From Casuarius casuarius (Eukaryota > Chordata > Aves > Casuariiformes > Casuariidae): a stretch of 64,000 bases of DNA. Below are positions 1-12,900 of this stretch, piece after piece (within the stretch, counting starts at the first letter, position 1; every line of letters starts with the position of its first letter). The position numbers and the translations under genes are program-made. The stretch lies in contig PTFA01000112.1 of assembly GCA_003342895.1 (NCBI GenBank), positions 2,025,470 to 2,089,469 on the forward strand. Reading direction: 5' to 3'. The notes under the pieces were generated by a model, which ran no database searches, had not been told where the DNA came from, and was given only the letters and a program-made list of their open reading frames with translations.

Positions 1-530
1 GGGCGCCCGGCCCGCGCGCGGGGGGGGGGGTTTCTGCGGGGCGGCTTGCGCGGAGCCCCCCGCGCAGCGGTGACACGGTGCTGCGGGGCCTGTGGCCGCG
101 GCACCCGCTCCCCTGCGGTGCGGCCAAACCCGAAATGCTGCGCAAGCCCCGCGGAAGCCGCTCGAACAGCCTGTGCGGCAGAAGCCGGCGGAGCCCCGGC
201 CCTACGGCGTCGGTAGCGGGGGGAGCCGAGGGACCCAAACCGGCCGCCCCGCGGTGTGTCACTGTCCCTGTGATCGGCAGCCCTGTGCGCCCGGCCGTAG
301 CACGCAGAGCAGGTACCTCCTGCGAAGGATGGGTGCCGCTCTCCGGGCGGGGATGTGGGCGCAGGCTGCCACCCACCGGGTGAGCGCCGGGGCCCGGGGC
401 GGCGGTGGGAAGGCAGAGCGGGAAGCGCGGGGAGGCTCCGTGACTTGGGGCAGTTGCAGAGGGGCAGCCGCTCTGCTGCCCCGGTCCCGCTGCAAGGACT
501 GGGACTTCAGCTGCGAACCCCTGTAGGAGC
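1..530 (+). promoter_or_regulatory. CpG-island-like promoter / first-exon region
   Basis: The first ~500 bases are strongly GC-rich with dense CpG, unlike the AT-rich sequence that follows, which is what a vertebrate CpG-island promoter looks like. A good plus-strand splice donor (CGG followed by gtgagc) lies at 380. An ATG at 329 in a favourable context (A at -3, G at +4) runs open for 17 codons and meets that donor in phase 0. This is the phase needed by the CUB-domain exon at 18372. The link is inference: the 17 residues are not hydrophobic and are no signal peptide, so this exon may be non-coding or further exons may lie between. It could also serve a divergent minus-strand transcript off the left edge. 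Confidence 0.5.
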
Positions 531-2407
531 AGGGTTTGATACTCCTGGTGCAGAGCCTCAGATGTGTAAAAGATGAGCTACTATACTATGAGAAAGTGAT
601 TTTCCATAAGTTCAGGTTTAGCTACTTAAAAAAAAAAGAGTTGCTTTCCCTAGTGGAAAACAGCACTGTAATTCTACCTGCTACACCAGCTCCCTGCCAC
701 AGCACACATGAATACAGCAATGACACTGTGGTTGGAACGAAGATGTTTTACCTCACTCTGGAATCCTGGTGAGGAAAACACTGAAAACTTTTTAATTAAG
801 CCGCAGTTGTGGCACTGAAGTGCTAAGTATTAACTTTACAAAGGTGCACGCTTATATGTATTGAATCGTATGGTTGCGGCTTTTTGTCTTTTGTTTCTCT
901 TTTAATTCAGAATTGCCTCACATAATCTGTAAGCTTACTTTCTCCTGTTGGTTTTGTTAATGGAGATGAACAACTGCCTCATCTAGCTGCATGCCTCTCT
1001 TATTAAATGACATAACGTGCTTGCTGCCCTAAATGAGTACATCCTTCCTGGGCTAGTTTTATTGTAATTTTGCCTGTACAGTCCTGAGGTGGAACAAATA
1101 TGTGTGGTGTGCCTTTGGGTGTGAGTGGCGGCGGTGGGACGCAGGATGTGTCGGCAAGCTCTACTATATTTGGCCGGTGAAGTTTTTCAATGCTTCCTAT
1201 CCAACTTCTGTTGTTCTCTCATTCTGAAATTGGGATTGTCTGATTTCCTGTCAGGCAGTATCTGAACTAGTTAATTACTGATGAGCAGTACTTCAGAAAA
1301 GAAACTGCCTCCCACTTACTTTCCCAGGCAGGACATCTTCTCATGGCAATTATTCTTTTGATCACATGTTGTCTATAGAATCTCTTAACATGCAGGACAA
1401 TTTCTTGTGCAGAATGAAACAGGCATTTTCTACTGCTTATCTTCCTAAATACGACAGAGTGAAATGTGTGTGTGCAAACAGACATGTATGTACATCTCTT
1501 GCTCCCTGCTCTTGTTGTTTTTTTGATTAAGCCGCACTTGCTCTGTGCTCATCAAGGACTGCAATATGCTGTGTAGGCTTCATTCTTTTGATCTTTTTTG
1601 GCTAGATTCTGATAATATGTTACTATGCTAGCAAAAAAAATACACATCCTACTCGAGGCTGTTGGTTCAAATCTAGTTCAAGTTAGCAGTGGAATAAGGT
1701 ATTCAAAGATTTATGAGAAATGAATTGTCTTCTGGCTTAGAGTTAACAGTGTAAAAACATCACAGAAGCTCCCTTGGGAAGGGCAAAGTCTGCATGAGGT
1801 ATAGGAGACTGAAATGCTCTTTTCATCCAGGAAGGTGGTCTCCGCAGGGCAGAGCTGAGGAGCTTGGGGAAGCTGTGGGGAAGCATGGATGCTGGAAACA
1901 TGTTTGCTTTGTGGAGAAACAGAGCTCTCCCTCTCTCTGGCATCCTTTACAAAGTACTACAGCAACACAAAAATAGGGGTTAGATCAACTGAAGGAAAAC
2001 TTGAAGATAGGGTGTATGATGTTTCCTCCTGTGTGTCTGTATCAGATGGAACAAGATCTGCAGATAAGTAGCTTGTTTATCCTGAAGGAAAAAAGTAAAC
2101 CTGATGAAAGAATAATGTAGCCAAAATTCCATTTCTTTGTGTGTCCATAAAACATTATCTGTTTAATGACATCCCTATAGAGGAGGTCTCTATGCCAGTG
2201 CCATCCTTCATCTGGTATTCTTCTGTTCACTTGCTGGGTTAAAAAAATGAAGCCTTTGTTGTTCTTTCTAAGAGAAGGAATCTTCAGCGATCCTAGACCG
2301 TCTAGGGAAAGTCTTAATCCTGCTCCCACTGAGGACTATGGCAAAATTCCTGCTGGTTTCAGAGGGAGCAGGATCCTTCCTAAGATCAGTGAAGTATTAA
2401 AAGAAAA

Positions 2408-2640
2408 AATCAACTACTAAAATATGCACCTCAATTAGCAAAGAATGTGGCCTGATTAGTAAAGTGTATGAAATTTCAGCTATTAAATTCTACGGCTCTG
2501 ATCAACAAAGCACGCTGCACAATTGGCAATGTATCCAGAATCTCAACTACTGCACTAGCCTCCTGCCAGATCAACCAAGCATGCAGCTGAATCAGTAAAT
2601 TACGCAACTGGAGCAGCAAAATATGCACTGCTGACTGGGG
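2408..2640. repeat. Degenerate 21-22 bp minisatellite
   Basis: About ten diverged copies of a unit resembling atcarcaaaatatgcagctg follow one another. Recognisable unit starts are near 2408, 2433, 2455, 2480, 2501, 2521, 2543, 2570, 2591 and 2612, mostly 20-25 bases apart. The last three copies (2570-2633) are the clearest. Divergence between units indicates an old array. Confidence 0.55.
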
Positions 2641-5600
2641 GGGAAGGACATGGAAATTCTCAAACATTTATAAATGACACACAATAGGTCTGCGTATCTT
2701 GCCTGTCACCCTCTGCCTTAGGAAAACAGGAGGCAGAAAAGATAATTTTATCAAGTCTCTCCCAACAATTGCTGTACTAGAAAAGTACAGCCGGCTCGGA
2801 CTCTGATAGCAGAAGCCCTACTCTTTACCAGCTGTAGTACACATCTGGTTCCAATCCTGGCTGCCAGGTGTGGGGGGGTTATTTTACTAATGCTTTAACG
2901 GGATTTTTAGGTCCAGGTAGTTTATGATTTATAGCTCACTGTAAAGCACTGTATATACACACAAGGCTGTATTTCTGTCTCAAGAAACTAAGCCAGTCAA
3001 GAAAAAAACAAGGCACCTTCAAAGAATCTGAAAGTTTTGTTGGCAATGAGCTTAGTATCTATTAATCACTACACTGTTTGTAAAAGTACTGGGTGCTTTA
3101 GGAGTAGAAAAATGATAGGTCTTTCCTATTTTCTTTAGAGCTTGATTAATTGCCATAGCTGCTTCCTATTGTGTTTACGATATACCTTGGCAGATATTTA
3201 CTGTCTGGACAGTTTGGAAGTTTGGCCAGTTTGGGGAATGGCTATATTCATACACCCTGAAGTAAAAGAGTTGTTACCTCTGTGTATGTGCTTAAAAATA
3301 AAAATCCAGCTACAATAGCTGGTTCTGATCTTCAGAAGTTGTATTTGTTTTAAATTATTATTTCTGTTTTATACAGAAGAGCTTCAGGTTGTCCTATTTT
3401 AAAAAAAAGACATGTTCCGGGATTTCTATAAACTGCTTTCTTATATCTAGAAGTAAACTGTGTTACACTGCCTGTGCTCAAGGAAGGCATGAGAATTGCT
3501 TTGTTTTATTGCACTGTTCACTTTAGTACCCAGGAGTCTGAAGCATTATTTAATTGAGTATAAAAAATATGTTTTCTTTTTTTTTTAATCCACTACAGTC
3601 GGTACATAAAACTGGCTTGCACTGAACTTCTTATTTACCAAATTTCTGTCTCATTTCCAGGTCAGTTCAATGAATGATCCCATTTAGTTCTTTTTCCTGT
3701 TTAAAATATTTCCTACTGAGTCCAGAGCAGTGCCCTTAAAACATAATTGATTTGGGTCATTGAACCTTTATTTTTCATGCATGTTAGTTTGCATCCCGCC
3801 ACTGGTCTGACTGGTATTTCAATTAGAAAAATACAGGCGGATTTCTCCTGGAGGCTAAAGTTCACGTGGAGTCTCTGGCGAAATAAGATCCTGGAGTATG
3901 TATCCCTGGAACTGGGCAATCATTTGTAACTTTTTTTTCAATTCTCTGTCTGGCCAGAATGTTGTAAATCTGGCTCTCTCTTGTTAACTTCACGCTAAGC
4001 AGCAATAATGTCCACAGTGTTTTAGTCCTAATAATTCTAATTACTGGAGAAGCCGAAAGCTGAGAAGATGGATGAGGCTGGCCTTAAGTCCTGCACAGCA
4101 CATGGGACTCTCTCTTTTTCTGAGCTGAACCGTAATTCTCTTGTTTTCCAAGGCCAGCGATGGAAGAAGTAGCCAAGGTAAGAGAAGTAAGCCAGTAGCA
4201 GAAGATTTCTGGAACGATGTGGATAATCTTTGTGCTGAAGGAGCTAAAGGAGTGCTGTACAGCTAGAGACGCCATCCATTCATCCTTGGGATGAAAATGC
4301 TGAAGTCATTTTTGTTTCTAAGTAGGTTGACGTGAACAATCCTGTTGCACTGGTTTAAAAAGACCCAGCAAACAATCTTTCCTGTGGTAGCCAGCAAACA
4401 ATTACTCTTTTTTTCCCCTCTCACTTGCTTCTTTGCATGACAGAGCAGGAGTGGTGGTTGTTCATCTGGCTGTCTCTTTCTTCCTGCCTCCCTTTCTTCT
4501 GAAAAAAAGAGCCTGTGGCATTTTTGGTACCAGAGAGTGGCTACCCAGCAGTGGTGTAGCTAGACCAAAGATCAGGTCTGGTATAGCAACTCTTCCTTTT
4601 CCACACTATTATTATAACAAGGTCAGTCTATCCACTGATATCTCAGGTCTATGAATATTAAATAATAAATATCCCACTTGATGGTTAGATATAGATGACA
4701 ATACCAGCTAAGTTTTGAGATGTTTTAGGTCCTTCCTTTAGTATGAGAAGTACTAAATAGAAAAAAAAAAAAACCCTTTTTTACTTGTACAAATCCATGA
4801 CAGGAGAAGGGTGGCGTAGGGACAGGGCACTGTAGGTTCTTGGATTAATATGTAGAACGATTATACAAAAGTTGAGAAAAGCCTTACTGGCAACTTTAGT
4901 TCTTGGACTTGATGTAGGAACATTCTAATTCCTCTTACAAGCTTTCAGCAGCAAATGGCCTTATGCTTCGCTTTGAATACCCTTACTCATGTCACTGCCA
5001 ATGAAAAAGAGGTCCAAATTTTGAGAGGAGAAAAGGCTGATTTGCCTGTTACTTTTCTAGGATTCTTGGGGCCCTACCAAAGCTCACAGAAGTCTTCTAG
5101 CTCTTCAGGAGGATTTAGATCAGACCATAAGTACTGCTGACTCAGATTAGTAATGATGTACATTGAGGACAACATCTGTGCTTGGGTTTGGGTGGAGTCC
5201 TCTTATAGCAGAAAAGTTGGTAATACTTTTACAACACCTTTCATCAGAGGATTTCAGAGTTTCACAAATATCTAATTACAGAAACTATTAAATTATGTGA
5301 AATCCTTGGTCCTGGGGGAGTACAGCAGCACCATTACAGTTGAGTAAAAAGCAGGGGTGGGTGGTGTTCAAAGAGCCAAAACAAAAGCAAATGTGCCACA
5401 TGCAAGCCATAACCTGCTGTGCTATCTCATTTTCATCCAGTATTTTATTCTTCTCATTTCTTTATGTTAGCAGCCAGGTTGCAACATCAAACCACCTAAA
5501 CAAAATGGGCAAGTACAAGCATCCATTCAGAATTACTGTGAGGTCTGAAGAAGAGATTTCTGGAAGTTCACTGATCGCTTATGGATCCATTTCCATACTG

Positions 5601-6942
5601 CTTGTGTTTTGTTATTCTCTTAAGTAGTAGTAGGTCTGTAGGAAGTGTCAGGTGCCAAGGATGCCAGGAAGGACAGCTATTGAATACAGGAGATTTGGGA
5701 TGGAATATGTCTAAAAGTCCAACCTTACCCAAATCGCAGGAGTATGATTGCTCAGTTTTTCCAAGGAGGGGGTGCCAGCCCTGCATTGTACTTAATTTGG
5801 GATTAGCAATGGGAGATCTAACCCATTTATTCTACCTAAATACAGCCCTCTCCTGACCTTGGTTAGTAAATACCCTCCTGTTTTCAATGATCGTTCAAGT
5901 TTTTATTAAAAGTTTTTTTTTTTCTAGGTTTGACTTAAAATGTGGAGCCTTTACTGTTAGAACTAAGACTTGAAGCACAGGCTGCTTATCTTCTTGTCTT
6001 CCTGCTGGTATTATACATCTGCATTTGTGAGCAGTTCAGGTGGATCTGAGACTTCACTATTTGAATATAAGAGCCCCAAGGAGCTGGTCATCAAGACTAA
6101 CTTTAAATGCCAGCTTAGTAGGCTGAACACTTTGATTTGCCTCTAAAATCAACAGTAGCTTATTCCAGGTTTCTTGGTTAAAACTTGAATGGTGAAGAAG
6201 AAAGGATGTCTGCAAAGCAGATTTACTTGGAAAAATAAACCGCTCACTGGTTGGGACCCTATAACAACAAACCCACTGCTTAGTTTTTCCTCTGGCTGCA
6301 GTACCTGTGATACTTTTTTTCTGCTTTCTCCCACACCCTCCCTGCTGTGCCTTCACGGTCTCTCCTTATGTGTAGGCAGTAAAGTAAAATTTACAAGCAT
6401 CCTGCTTTCTGAAATCCTGGCAAAGTGGGAGTCTTGGAAATTTCCCTTTACAGAGCACACAAGAGGAGACTAATCCTGGAACAGTGAGGTGGGGAAAAGA
6501 GCTGCTGTTTGTATACCATCCAAAACTAAGTATGTGCCTTTGAACCATAACAGATCTCTGAATCACCAGCCTCAGTTGTAGCAGTGTCTCATTTAGAAGC
6601 TTAGTTAAAAATATTTTGACTCCAAGTTCTTGCATGAAAGGGAGAAGGAGGGTTTTTTTGTTTGCTTTTTAAGGATCACTATATGTGTCTCCTGCATAAG
6701 TCCTCTCACCTGCTAGTGACATTTAGCGAAACAACAACACGGTTCCCAAAGAGTTTCAGTAATAACTCTGTAGCACCCAAGTGGCAATACAGAATATTTG
6801 CAGGTTTTAGCTTTCACATGTGGAATGTTTCCTTCTCCATATGGTTGTACGACAGACATCCAACATGCAAAACATCTGAAGTGTCTGGATGAAACAACTG
6901 GGTCATGCAGCTGAAAATGAAATCCAAGCACAAACAGCTTGC

Positions 6943-6966
6943 TTTTTTTTTTTTTTTTTTTTTTTT
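6943..6966. repeat. Poly-T run
   Basis: 24 consecutive T bases. No recognisable retroposon body flanks it, so it is listed as a simple repeat only. Confidence 0.9.
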
Positions 6967-9900
6967 GCAAGGCCAGTTTACATGTACGTGCGTGTGTTTT
7001 GTTTGCTTTTAAAGATCAAAATTTATTTGCTGGGAAGCGGCCAACAAAATTTGTTTCGGATTGCCTTCCAGTTTCCCTTTCTTCTGTTTTTGGTACCCTT
7101 AAAACAAAACAAAGCATTTTTGGGCAGCTAGGCTACATATGGATTTCATTATTTAAATGTTCCCCAAGTATTTGAGAGGTTATACATACATACATATGTA
7201 TATATAAAAAGCTAATTTGGGAACACTAGTCTTACAGATGCCTATGAACATACATAACTTGCTCAATGGACTTTTATACTGAACTGTACAAGCAAGCTTC
7301 TTTTACTGCAGTGCTATAGCTTCTGTTTGTTATACATTTCATCTGGTTACCAAGCAGTTCAGACATAATCTGACCATGTTTTCTACTCTTTAATTTGAGC
7401 TGCTTTGGCCTGTTCAATTTATAGAAAATGAAAACCAGACTGATCTTCTGGAAACTCCTTCTGCATCACCCCTGTCAGTTCCTGCCAGCCCTATCATTTA
7501 CTGTTAATTTTTTCTATGGTGTGTTTGTACACTTTGTTAATTAGAACTTGCTCTAGTAAAAAAAGACCTGTGCTGACCTATTAAAATCCTGAAGCAAATG
7601 ATCATGGCATCTTGAACTCTTCATTACACTGCCTTACTTTGATTTACGATGGTCCCATCATATTCATGATTATTTGCCTGAGGAGACACTCTAAATGATG
7701 TCTTTGTTTATCTTTCTAAAGCTTTACATTTTTTTGTATGTTTGAATGAGGGTATTTTCTGAAAGAAAAAAAAATAAACCAAGGAGAACAGGGGTGGCAG
7801 CTTTGTATGGACGTAAGATCTTATTTGTTATGGCATCTCACATCCGATGTGGCATCTTGCATCCTCTATTTGTCTGTTGAGTGTCCAGTCACATGAGTTA
7901 ACTCTTTTCTCCCTTCAAAGATTAGCCTGAAAGTCTACAAGAAAAAGCCAGTTGTTGATGTGAATTCTAGCATTCCCTGGTGGACGTTATTGTAGATAAG
8001 TAGCATGCATGCTTAGCTGTAAAAGCTAATGTTGGGGTGAAAGGGGAAAAAGCAATGATCAGAGTGCTCTCATAAAGACATGCCTCACTTGCATTTGTTG
8101 TGTGAGCTTAGCACGATACATTTATCTGAGATAGTAATGACAGATTTCTACTTAAAATAGTTCTACTTTACTAGGTTAATCATTGCAGTCCCCAGGGGAA
8201 GACTGCCTAGTCAAGTAGGTCTTCCCAAGAAATGGATTTGCATATTGGAAATAGATTTTCAAATTATTTCATAGAAAAACAATCTGTTTTTTCCCTTTCG
8301 GACTGAGATGAAAAGAAGGAAATGAGTATTGCAATGTGGGACTGCAGAAGGGGAGAAGTGAGGGATGGAGAACAGTTCAGTATAAGACCTGGCACTTGGT
8401 TTTTAAGAAGAGCATTTTGATGTCAGAGTATCACTGAAATCTATGAAAAATTAGAAATCTCTTATGTCTTGGCCTCGGTCTCTTCCAGAGCATTTCTATC
8501 TGCATTTCGCACTCCTGCCAATGTTTTATCCTCTTCATGGGTGTATCTGCACCTTGGCATACTGCAATCATTGAGTAATCAGTCAATGTCAGGGTAGGCT
8601 CATGATATTAACTTCGATATGGGAAACTGTCATACTAATAAGGTAGCAAAAGTACCCACAAAATGCCAGGCTTCTGCCAAGCCCAGAGAAAAAGTATTCA
8701 TCAAAAGAACTTCTAATCTTAAAAATTTTAAGCAAAAAAAGAACTGGGTGAGGAGAGGGAACTTGGCTTGGCCAAACCTAGTTATAACTTGCAAGACTTC
8801 TTGTAGGTTAATCCAAATCAATCTTGATTAAAGAACTGAACAGGGAGGACTAAAATTTCAGCCTATTTATGATATGGGGGAGAAAGTGCGAAAGACATTT
8901 TTATTGTCTTTCCAATATCCTGAGACTACCATATTCTGAGAGGTTTCACCCATGAGAATTTGGGTAACTGAGTTAGTTAGTAAGTCTCCTTAAAGTCTCA
9001 CTGTTCCTGAGCAAGGGAAACATATTCTTTCAAAGGGCTGTTAAGACCATCGCTAGCTCCTGCTCTGAAGTTCCCTCTGCAGGGAACATCTCTGGCTTTG
9101 TCTGTAGAGGGACACTAGCAAAACTAGCCAGCAAAGCGCCACACCCAGAGCTGGGTGATCTTCCTTCACTGCCTTACGTAGGGGACTTATATCAAGTACT
9201 CAAAGTATCTGTAGCTACTGCAGAAAATTCTGCCTGTTCCTCATTACTATAGTGTAGGTTGGCATCTCTGGCCTAATATGGATAAAGGTTTTTTTCTTTT
9301 CACCTGAACCTCCTGAAAGAAGCAGACAGAGCATTAGGTTGGCCTTCCCTGGTTGCTCTGCAGGGTAATACAAAATGTCACGTTACAATGTATGCACAGA
9401 CTGCTTGTACTGCTGATTATACTATGGAAAGCTGTACTGTTCCATGGATAATTGTTTGGAAAACAGCCTCTGTTTGTGTCTCTGGGAACAAGCATTTTTT
9501 TGTAAGCAGAAAAAGCCATTGCATCTCTGGAGTTAAATGAGGAGGTCTGTTGTTCTCCACAGAAGCTGGAGCACGTTGCTGTGTCTGGTGGTTGTCTGAG
9601 TGCCTGTGTTTGTTTTTTTGCGATTTTCCTTTTCCCCACCTCCTGTTCTCAGAGAGGATCAAGTACGAGGGATGGTGACCTCATGGTGCAATTATGCAAT
9701 CTGCTTGAGGCCAGGTATCAAAATACACTGCAGCTGTGCGCTGGGACCTCGTGGTGGCCGGGGGGCCAGGGCCTCCTGGCTCTAATGAGATCACTGACCT
9801 TACCCTGCCACTTCTTCTGCAGCTGCTTTGATTCACAGAGATTTGTTGTGGCAATGACCTGCATAACGGTTTGGCAAGCTGGTAGGAAATGCCGCTGCTT

Positions 9901-12900
9901 CTCCCTCTAAGGGCAGGCGCTAAGAGCTGGCCTCTGAGACCTGGGAGCAGATGAGGAGCTCCTGAGCCCTGTCATCCTCCTTCCAGCCCGGCAGGGTCTA
10001 CATGCCCTTTTCCAGGGGCATGCAAACATTAGCATCCTCACTGATTCTTCAAGAGACGAGGAGCAGGTTACCTGTTCTGTGAAATAAAAAAGCGCCTTCC
10101 AAGCAATCTTTGTCGGATGTTGAGTTCAGGGCCCAGTTGCAACAAAGTCACATATGGGAAGAATAAGGGGAAAAGCTTGCCTACAATCTGAGGCACATTT
10201 GGGTCTCGAAGTCCTGAATTCTAGTCCAGACTTGACATTCTTTGTTCTAATTGCTGCACTGTGTTCCTGCTTCCCTCCTCTACTCTTCTAATAATATTTT
10301 TGTTTTCCTTGTCTCCTGCAGCGACAGGCTTTGATAGTCCTCTTCCCTTCCTACCTGCATATTTGTTCCCTTCAAATATCCTTTCAACCAGAGAAAAATA
10401 AGTGGAAAATTTGGTGATAGGCAAGAAAGCAGGGCCCTGTAAAGCTATCTGATGTGTGCCAAGAAGGAATATAAGATGAGTTGGGTTCTTTCCTGGAAAT
10501 GGGATTTGCAGAGTGGAAATGTCACATCCATAATCACTTTCATGTGGTGGAACTGCTGTTAACCACTACTGAAATAACAGAGCATCTGTTAAAAATGCAG
10601 TTTTGGTTTTGCTTAAATCCAGCAGGTTGCACTTACTTCTAGAAATGTTAGACCCTTGTTAAAAACATGAGTGCAACGGCACCGATACCATAAATGTATT
10701 AAAACTAAATGCATGCTCATCCCTGTTTCAGAGTCCTACAACTGAACCCTGTTCAGTGCTCTTTTATGTAAATTTGCTCAGGGAATGGGAAGGGAATATA
10801 AAACATCCGTTCAGGTATAGAGGTTTGTATTGGGACAGGGTTATTGGGAGTCAGAGAGATCTCTTAGCAAACAGAATACTCTCATAATTGATGAGACCTC
10901 TTTTGGGGTCAGTCTGAAAAAAATCATAGTCAAAGATTTAAAGAAGGAGACAGGAATGGGACAGCTTTCTCCTTATAACAACAATAGCCTGTCAGTCCTA
11001 TGTCCTGATCTACTTCTGTCAGGCCTACTACTTCCAAGCATCCAGAGATCCTTGAAGAGTTGCCATAATACAGCAAGATGGAGTCTTCATTTGCTGTTTT
11101 CTCATGTTTTAAACAGCAAAAGCAATTAGGCAGATGGGGGAAATGGTGATTCCAAGTCACTCCAAGGAGTGCTTCTACTGCCAGGTGGAAAAATAGGTTA
11201 GATGGTCTGCTGCTATATCTAGTCCATTCAAGTGGAAGAAAATAAGCCTTGCATGAAAAGATGAGATGAAAATGCAAAATTCAGTAGAGTGTTAATTTTA
11301 TAAAGCCTCCGATTAACTGTGTCTTGCACTTGGAAAAAATCCTGCTAACCTTGGTCTCTAGATCAGTCAGGTAGTGAAATAAAGGTTCTAAGGATAGGTC
11401 TCTTTGTCACTTTTTAAACTAACAGCCTGGGATTTTATATCTTACTCTTGGGATAGTCTTTCCTCAGATCCTGTATCTGAAGCATCCAAAAAGCACAGAC
11501 TTCTCTAGCTTGGAAATACTGTGAGAGGAGAACTTCAGGCTTCCGCTGGGAACCACAAGAATTGTATTTCTGGTGGCTTTGCAGTTAGTTCCTGCCACAT
11601 CAGCAAGTAAAGACATGCCTGTATTTTGTTTTTTCACCCTTAAGCTAGAAGTGAGGAATGACCACTTCCCTCTCTCTTTCTTTTTTTTTTTTTTCTTTTT
11701 TTAAAGCCTTAAATTTGGTATTTTCTTACTATTCTGGCTGAAGGTTCAGGCCAGTTCATATTTCATCGCAGATGGTTGGCTCTGTTCAAATATCCTAGTG
11801 AGTCTGAGTGATCTTTAACTCAGAATGAACCTTCTATGTTTGGAGGGCAAAGGGATATAGTAACCAAGATACCATACCTTATTCTGTGTATTATGAGCAA
11901 TTGCAAATATGCTGGTGGAGCTAGCATTTTAAAGAGGTCCCTTGGGCAGAATAAAATGTGAAGGAGCTCATGAGGTTGTCTTAAAGCCTTGCCAACTCTT
12001 TCAAAGAAAGACACGTGTGTGCATGTGTGTATGTAACATGTTTTTAATTTCGGAGGGGTGAGGGATCCTAAGTAAAGCTAGCTGGATTTTCACGACACTG
12101 ACACTACAGTGAGTTAAGATGGCTAAATTTAGTCATCCAAACTGAAAAATCTTGGATTACAAGACTGCATCCATTTCTGTCCAAAAACTAATTGCATATT
12201 TCTATGGTTGCTGTTGAGTCAGCTGTAGGATAAGGCTACTATAGAACTACCAAATACTTCCTGGAATCCTATTTTGGCACCAGGCAGCTGCAGTGGATTT
12301 TGATCGTTAAACAGAACAAAACAAAAAATCTAACCTGGGAGGGGGTTTTCTCATTTCTACTCAAAAAAATTCACCAAGGTACCATTTACATAATAGGGTA
12401 TTTTACAGGAAAGGCCAAAACATAAAAGAATCTTTCAGTCAAAAGCACAAGATCATAACCAAATATTTAGACTTCAGGGTGATGTTCTTTAAGGGCCTGA
12501 CGTCTGTATATACACCTTCTATACTCACCTTCGCTCTCATTACCCTGACGTTAAATCTTTCTAGGACAGCCTTCAAGCAAAGACCAAAAAACCCTTTAAC
12601 TTGGATAGGAGATAACACACTTCTGTTTCTGAAGAGACTAATAAATGCAGCAGCTATTAAATGTTCATTCAGTTTTAAATGTAGTTGATTATTCCTTCTT
12701 TGGCATTTCTAAAAAGAACTGGAACTGACATTTTTAAGTCTGCCTGAAACTGGAAATACATGCAAGAAATGCACAGAAGCTGAGACACACATAACACATT
12801 AATGAGAGAGAAGTGGGTTCTGATCTTTGTAGATCTTTTCCTTGCCAGCCTGCAACTGGGTATCTCTATTAAGTGTGTGGCTTGGCCCCTGAGGATGGCT

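Noticed and set aside
92..526. 144-codon open frame in the GC-rich left edge
   Set aside because: Long open frames are expected by chance in CpG islands. Only the stretch from the ATG at 329 to the donor at 380 has any splice support.
6889..7175. Plus-strand open frames with a phenylalanine run
   Set aside because: They are translations of the poly-T run.
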